In this document: positions 60,700 to 64,000 of the stretch, in pieces
Position numbering within the stretch: the stretch's first letter is position 1
How the letters are laid out: the number at the start of each line of letters is the position of its first letter
From: Polaromonas sp. P2-4
GTDB lineage: Bacteria > Pseudomonadota > Gammaproteobacteria > Burkholderiales > Burkholderiaceae_C
Assembly (NCBI GenBank): GCA_024703855.1
Contig: CP087965.1
Location: 3,278,001 to 3,342,000 of the forward strand
DNA: 64,000 nt
Reading direction: 5' to 3'
Notes under the pieces: model-generated
Database searches by the model: none
What the model was told of the DNA's origin: nothing
What the model saw: the letters and a program-made list of their open reading frames with translations, nothing else
Program-made: the position numbers and the translations under genes

Positions 60700-62047
60700 A
60701 TGAGCACTTCCAGCCCCAGCCCCGCCGACGCGGCAAAACACCCCCTGGCCCAACTTCCCACCTGGCTGCATGTTTCAGACCTGCAGGGGTTGGCGCAACT
60801 GGCCACGCAGGGCACGCTGGGTGTGGCAGGGCTGGCCGAGACCGTGCAGGGCAATGTCTACAAAGCAGTGGCCGCTCCCTTTGGCCCGCTCGGTTCGAAA
60901 TTTGTAGACCACGCGCTGGGCAGCAGCGGGGTGAAAAGACCGGCATCACCGGTCTGGTGTATGCCAGCGTCAAAGGCGTGACGCGTCTGGCCGGCGGTAC
61001 CGTCAATGCGGTACTGGCTGCGGCAGCTCCGCTGGCAGGCTGGCAGGCCTCGTCACCGCAGCGCGAAGCCATGTTGTCAGCCCTCAACGGCGCGCTGGGT
61101 GATCACCTGTTAGAGACCGGCAACCCGCTCACGATCAGCATGAGGCTGCGCCAGGGCGGTGAGCCCTTGCCGCTTGACAAGCAGGCGCTGGCCGCGCGCT
61201 TGCCCAGCGCAACCGGCAAGGTGCTGGTGCTGGTTCATGGCTTGTGCATGAACGATTGGCAGTGGGGCAGAGCCAGTTCAAGCCCAGACGGCCCGATTCA
61301 CAATCACGGCGAAGCGCTGGCGCGCGAGCTGGGCTACACCCCGGTTTACCTGCACTACAACACCGGGCTGCACACCTCCACCAACGGGCAGCAGTTTGCA
61401 GCCCTGCTGGAGCAGCTTTGGCAAGCTTGGCCGCAACCCATTGAAGATCTGACATTGCTGGCGCACAGCATGGGTGGGCTGGTGTCGCGCAGCGCCTGCC
61501 ACTTCGGCGAGCAGGCCGGCGACATTTGGCGCAAGGGATTGAAAAACATTGTATTTCTGGGCACCCCCACCACGGTGCGCCGCTTGAAAGCCTGGTCAAT
61601 TGGGTTGATACCCTGCTGGGCGGCACGGTCGTAACCCAACCCTTTGCCAAAGTCGGCCAGCTCCGCAGCGCCGGCATTACCGACTTGCGCCACGGCAATG
61701 CGCTTGGCGCCGACTGGCAAGACACCGACCGCTTTGAACGCGCACCGGATGCCCGGCAGCTGTTGCCTCTGCCTGACGGCGTGGCGTGTTTTGCCGTCGT
61801 GGGGACGACCATGACGGTTGGCGGCGGTTCGCTGGCGCCTATCCGGGAGGCATTAAGCCGAAAAGTAGTGGGTGATGGTCTGGTGTCACTGGAGAGTGCA
61901 CTGGGCCAGCATGAGGACCCCGGACGCAACTTGGCATTTGCCGAGGAAAACCTGTGGGTTGCCCAAGGTATGAACCATATGCAGCTCTTGAGCCGGCCCG
62001 AGGTAAGTCGGCAACTGGTGCACTGGTTGCGGGAACCGGGTGTCTAA
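60700..62047 (+). CDS. Alpha/beta hydrolase (PGAP1-like), two frameshifts
   Basis: A hydrolase of about 449 residues: strand-loop KVLVLVHGLCMNDWQW, nucleophile elbow LAHSMGGLVSR with the catalytic Ser, and a late His candidate in GMNHMQLLSRPEV. Shifts near 60935 (after SSGVK) and near 61575 (after GTPTT). It resembles triacylglycerol-lipase or GPI-deacylase-like bacterial hydrolases. No signal peptide; the N-terminal ~150 residues are of unknown fold. Confidence 0.83.
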
Positions 62048-62105
62048 GGGTGGCCGCAGCAACGCGGTGCCCGGCAGCGGTTCAGCCCACCCAGGCAGAA
62101 CCAAG

Positions 62106-62471
62106 TCACCAGGAGATGGTCAGTTCAATCGGATCGGGTGAATTCATGGGTTGGCCTGCGACGACCGCCAGTTGGGTACGGTCAGGCTGGCCGGTGCCGC
62201 CATTCATGTAGTGCCTTGGTTTGCCGGTCGAGGCACTGGCAATGGCTTGCACGTCCACCGTGGCCGGACAACTGATGCGCAGCGTTCCGCTTTGCCCTTC
62301 TGCCTGCCCGCGGTGGGTACAACGGTGGTCGGCCGTGGCGGCCTCGCTGAAGGTGCGGAGTTCAATGGTGACGCCAAAAGAGCCAGCGGTGCTTTGCGCA
62401 TGGGCCGCGCTGCTCATAGCCGCCAGCGACTGAATGAACAGAATGGCGAAAGTGATTTTGGCGATTTTCAT
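62106..62471 (-). CDS. Small secreted hypothetical protein
   Basis: A 121-residue protein with a clear Sec signal (MKIAKITFAILFIQSLAAMSSAAHA, cleavage before QSTAG). The mature part has two Cys (DHRCTHRG, RISCPATV) and ends in IELTISW. A C-terminal beta-strand ending and location near a spore-coat-U gene are compatible with a pilin-like role, but I do not recognise the family. AAGGAG precedes the start. Confidence 0.65.
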   Translation of the reverse strand: MKIAKITFAILFIQSLAAMSSAAHAQSTAGSFGVTIELRTFSEAATADHRCTHRGQAEGQSGTLRISCPATVDVQAIASASTGKPRHYMNGGTGQPDRTQLAVVAGQPMNSPDPIELTISW

Positions 62472-62490
62472 GGCGTTGACTCCTTGAAGC

Positions 62491-62525
62491 TATCAGTTTG
62501 TAAGTAAATCATAATTAAACTGATA
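62491..62525. promoter_or_regulatory. Inverted repeat upstream of the small secreted gene
   Basis: TATCAGTTT (62491-62499) and AAACTGATA (62517-62525) form 9-bp arms 17 bases apart, 20 bases before the start codon, in an AT-rich stretch. Candidate operator. Confidence 0.5.
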
Positions 62526-63199
62526 AAATCATGCAATGCGTAACTAATTGCCAAAATCGATAATTAGTGGGAATTCCTCACGAAAATCGGTAAAAAATGA
62601 TAGATGGCATTTAATACTGATGAGGATTGAGGGGTTGTCGCTGTTTTTATCAATTTTCCTGGCGGAATAGCCCCCCTTCCCGCGTCTGTCCTGCAAGGGC
62701 AAGCCCATACCATCAGGGCTTGCTTGCCCTGCTCTCCTTTTGGCTGAGCGTGGAGCGGCGACATCCGGCTGTATTAGCCGGTGCGCGGGGATGCGGTGGG
62801 TTGGGCGCGCGGTTACGCGGGCCGTAATGGACCGGAGCCAGCGCAGGCTGTGCGCAGGGCTCAGGGACCGACTGCTGTTTGTCGGCAGGAAATTCGGCAA
62901 TCACGCCGCTGCCTCAGTGCTAAAAAGGGTGGGGAGGCCGGTGGTTGCAGTTAGGGGGCCGCGTGAAAAAAAGCGGGCGGCAACTTATCCACCGCTGCGG
63001 CACCGACAGCGGTTTGCATCCGATCATCGGCGGGCCGCTATAGCCTTCTTCCGCCAGCAGGACGACAGGATCAGATTAACCAGTCCAGTCTAAATTGGAC
63101 GCAATCCCTCAAACACTTACAGGCTGATTGGGTTCAGATATGGCTTGCGTTCAGTAACAAAGGTCAGCCGCAGATTGCAGGACCGCTGTTGACCGAAAC
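62526..63199. other. Gap without a recognised gene
   Basis: An AT-rich left part (to about 62650) passes into GC-rich DNA. A small hairpin near 62693-62734 (GGGCAAGCCC ... GGGCTTGCTTGCCC) is visible. Open frames here (for example the plus-strand one from 62740) lack family resemblance, ribosome sites and codon regularity. Confidence 0.5.
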
Positions 63200-64000
63200 T
63201 CAGTAGGTGATCGTCAGGGTGCGTTGTTCCGAGGTGCTGCACATTGCCCCCGCGCAAGTGCCAGACTGTCCCGCCGCCGCCGTGCCAGTGATGCTGTAGG
63301 TTTGTGCGAGACCGGTCCCCGAACTAGCTGCGGAGCTCAAAGCCAACGTGTAATTGATGCCGGAAAGGGTGCCGCTGGTGGCATCCAGCGTCAGGGTGTA
63401 GGGTGTGGTGAGCGTGCAGGTTGCGTCAAAGGTGATCGAGTTGTTGACCGGCAAAGGGGAAAACGAGGTGTAGTTGAGCGTGAGTGTGCCGGGCGGGCTG
63501 CTGAGGCTGCAAGACGGATTGATGGTTGCCTGCGGAACGAAGCTTGTGGTTGTCAGCAAGGTACCGGTGGCGCTGTCCAGGCGTACCGTCACTGTCATCG
63601 GGTTGTCGTCATAGGTGCCGGGCGGCTTGTTGTAATTCATGGCCACCTGGAAATAGTAGGGAATATTCAGGGTAAGCAGATCGCTGACTTGAAAGTCAAT
63701 TGCAACCAGTAGGCCTCCCGCACCTTCGGTCCAGAAGCCGGCACTCTTTGAGATGGTGTAGGGAAGCAAATCACTACCCGTCTGGCGTTTGAGGTTACGT
63801 GTTCCATTGACACCATTGTTGATGCCGATGTAGAGGGTCTGGTTTTTGTTGCCACTGTTGCGCAAACAGGTCACGCTGATATTTCCCGTTTGATTCAGTG
63901 CTGCGGTAGGGGTATAAGTCCCGCTTACGGACGTGGCCGTGGCGCTGCAGCTGACCGGGTTCGGCTGGGCTTGCGCCAGGCCACAGGCAAGCAGAGCGAG
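63200..64000 (-). CDS. Spore coat U (SCPU) domain protein, 5' end outside window
   Basis: The C-terminal ~267 residues of a secreted Csu-pilin-like protein. Reading the minus strand from the window edge gives a signal-peptide end (LALLACGLAQA), VSCSATATSVSGTYTPTAAL and two SCPU-like beta domains (NLKRQTGSDLLPY; later SPPGTLTLNYTSFSPL and FDATCTLTTPYTLTL), ending SEQRTLTITY. Such proteins are subunits of chaperone-usher Csu pili for surface attachment; partner genes would lie beyond 64000. Confidence 0.85.
   Translation of the reverse strand, partial: LALLACGLAQAQPNPVSCSATATSVSGTYTPTAALNQTGNISVTCLRNSGNKNQTLYIGINNGVNGTRNLKRQTGSDLLPYTISKSAGFWTEGAGGLLVAIDFQVSDLLTLNIPYYFQVAMNYNKPPGTYDDNPMTVTVRLDSATGTLLTTTSFVPQATINPSCSLSSPPGTLTLNYTSFSPLPVNNSITFDATCTLTTPYTLTLDATSGTLSGINYTLALSSAASSGTGLAQTYSITGTAAAGQSGTCAGAMCSTSEQRTLTITY

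Noticed and set aside
62690..62740. Possible riboswitch upstream of the secreted-protein/SCPU genes
   Set aside because: Only a simple hairpin is visible; no conserved riboswitch core and the orientation does not match the start of a gene.
62740..63093. A plus-strand 117-codon frame in the last large gap
   Set aside because: Arg-rich low-complexity product, no ribosome site and no recognisable domain.

Overview
The window looks like chromosomal DNA of a betaproteobacterium of the family Comamonadaceae (Polaromonas/Rhodoferax-like). The evidence is the high GC content, the style of the OxyR, UbiA, ProC and ribosomal proteins, many Bug/TctC-type binding proteins, CoA-dependent aromatic catabolism, and a short dispersed repeat (AGCTAT...ATAGC plus CGCCCGT...GGGC) of a kind I associate with this family. 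About half of the protein genes are split by single-base or dinucleotide indels. These hit essential genes such as rplN, rpsH, rpsE, rpsD and secY, and sit mostly at homopolymers or GCGCGC runs, so I read them as uncorrected sequencing errors. I therefore annotate such genes as whole CDS spanning the shifts.

Layout. 1-5.1 kb: end of recG, a small CPCC-motif gene with cassette-like flanks, a repeat-filled gap, then oxyR, a Dyp-type peroxidase and ubiA. 5.1-16.4 kb: an 11 kb catabolic block, all on the plus strand, lying between two direct copies of the 3' tail of proC. It holds a NitT/TauT-type ABC importer, an FAD oxidoreductase, a class III CoA-transferase, an enoyl-CoA hydratase, a ferredoxin, a LysR regulator, an SDR, an AraD1/FAH hydrolase and an aldehyde dehydrogenase. 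16.3-27.7 kb: intact-position proC, then a complete glycerol module: glpK and glpR on minus, divergent from glpS-T-P-Q, a DUF2160 membrane protein, the binding protein glpV, and glpD.

28.1-37.1 kb: the spc/alpha ribosomal operon (rplN to rplQ with secY, infA, rpmJ and rpoA), with its own sigma70 promoter and not preceded by S10-operon genes, followed by tRNA-fMet. 37.2-44.6 kb (minus): a translationally coupled CoA-dependent aromatic operon: bifunctional aminobenzoyl/salicylyl-CoA hydroxylase-reductase, MarR, enoyl-CoA hydratase, acyl-CoA dehydrogenase, benzoate-type CoA ligase, thioesterase and a RidA protein. 44.9-48.4 kb: a 2OG-Fe dioxygenase, DUF1840 and two orphan Bug binding proteins. 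48.5-59.4 kb: a Liv-type ABC importer with two binding proteins and two acyl-CoA ligases, divergent from a Crp/Fnr regulator. 59.7-64 kb: an RsuA-family pseudouridine synthase, an alpha/beta hydrolase, a small secreted protein and the end of a spore-coat-U (Csu pilin-like) gene cut by the window edge.

How it fits together: three separate substrate uptake-and-activation modules (the 11 kb block, glycerol, and the Liv/CoA-ligase cluster) plus an aromatic-CoA operon surround core genes, as expected for a versatile soil or water heterotroph. The points most worth following up are the proC-tail duplication around the 11 kb block, the unassigned pathway it encodes, and the dispersed repeat that has become part of several coding sequences.
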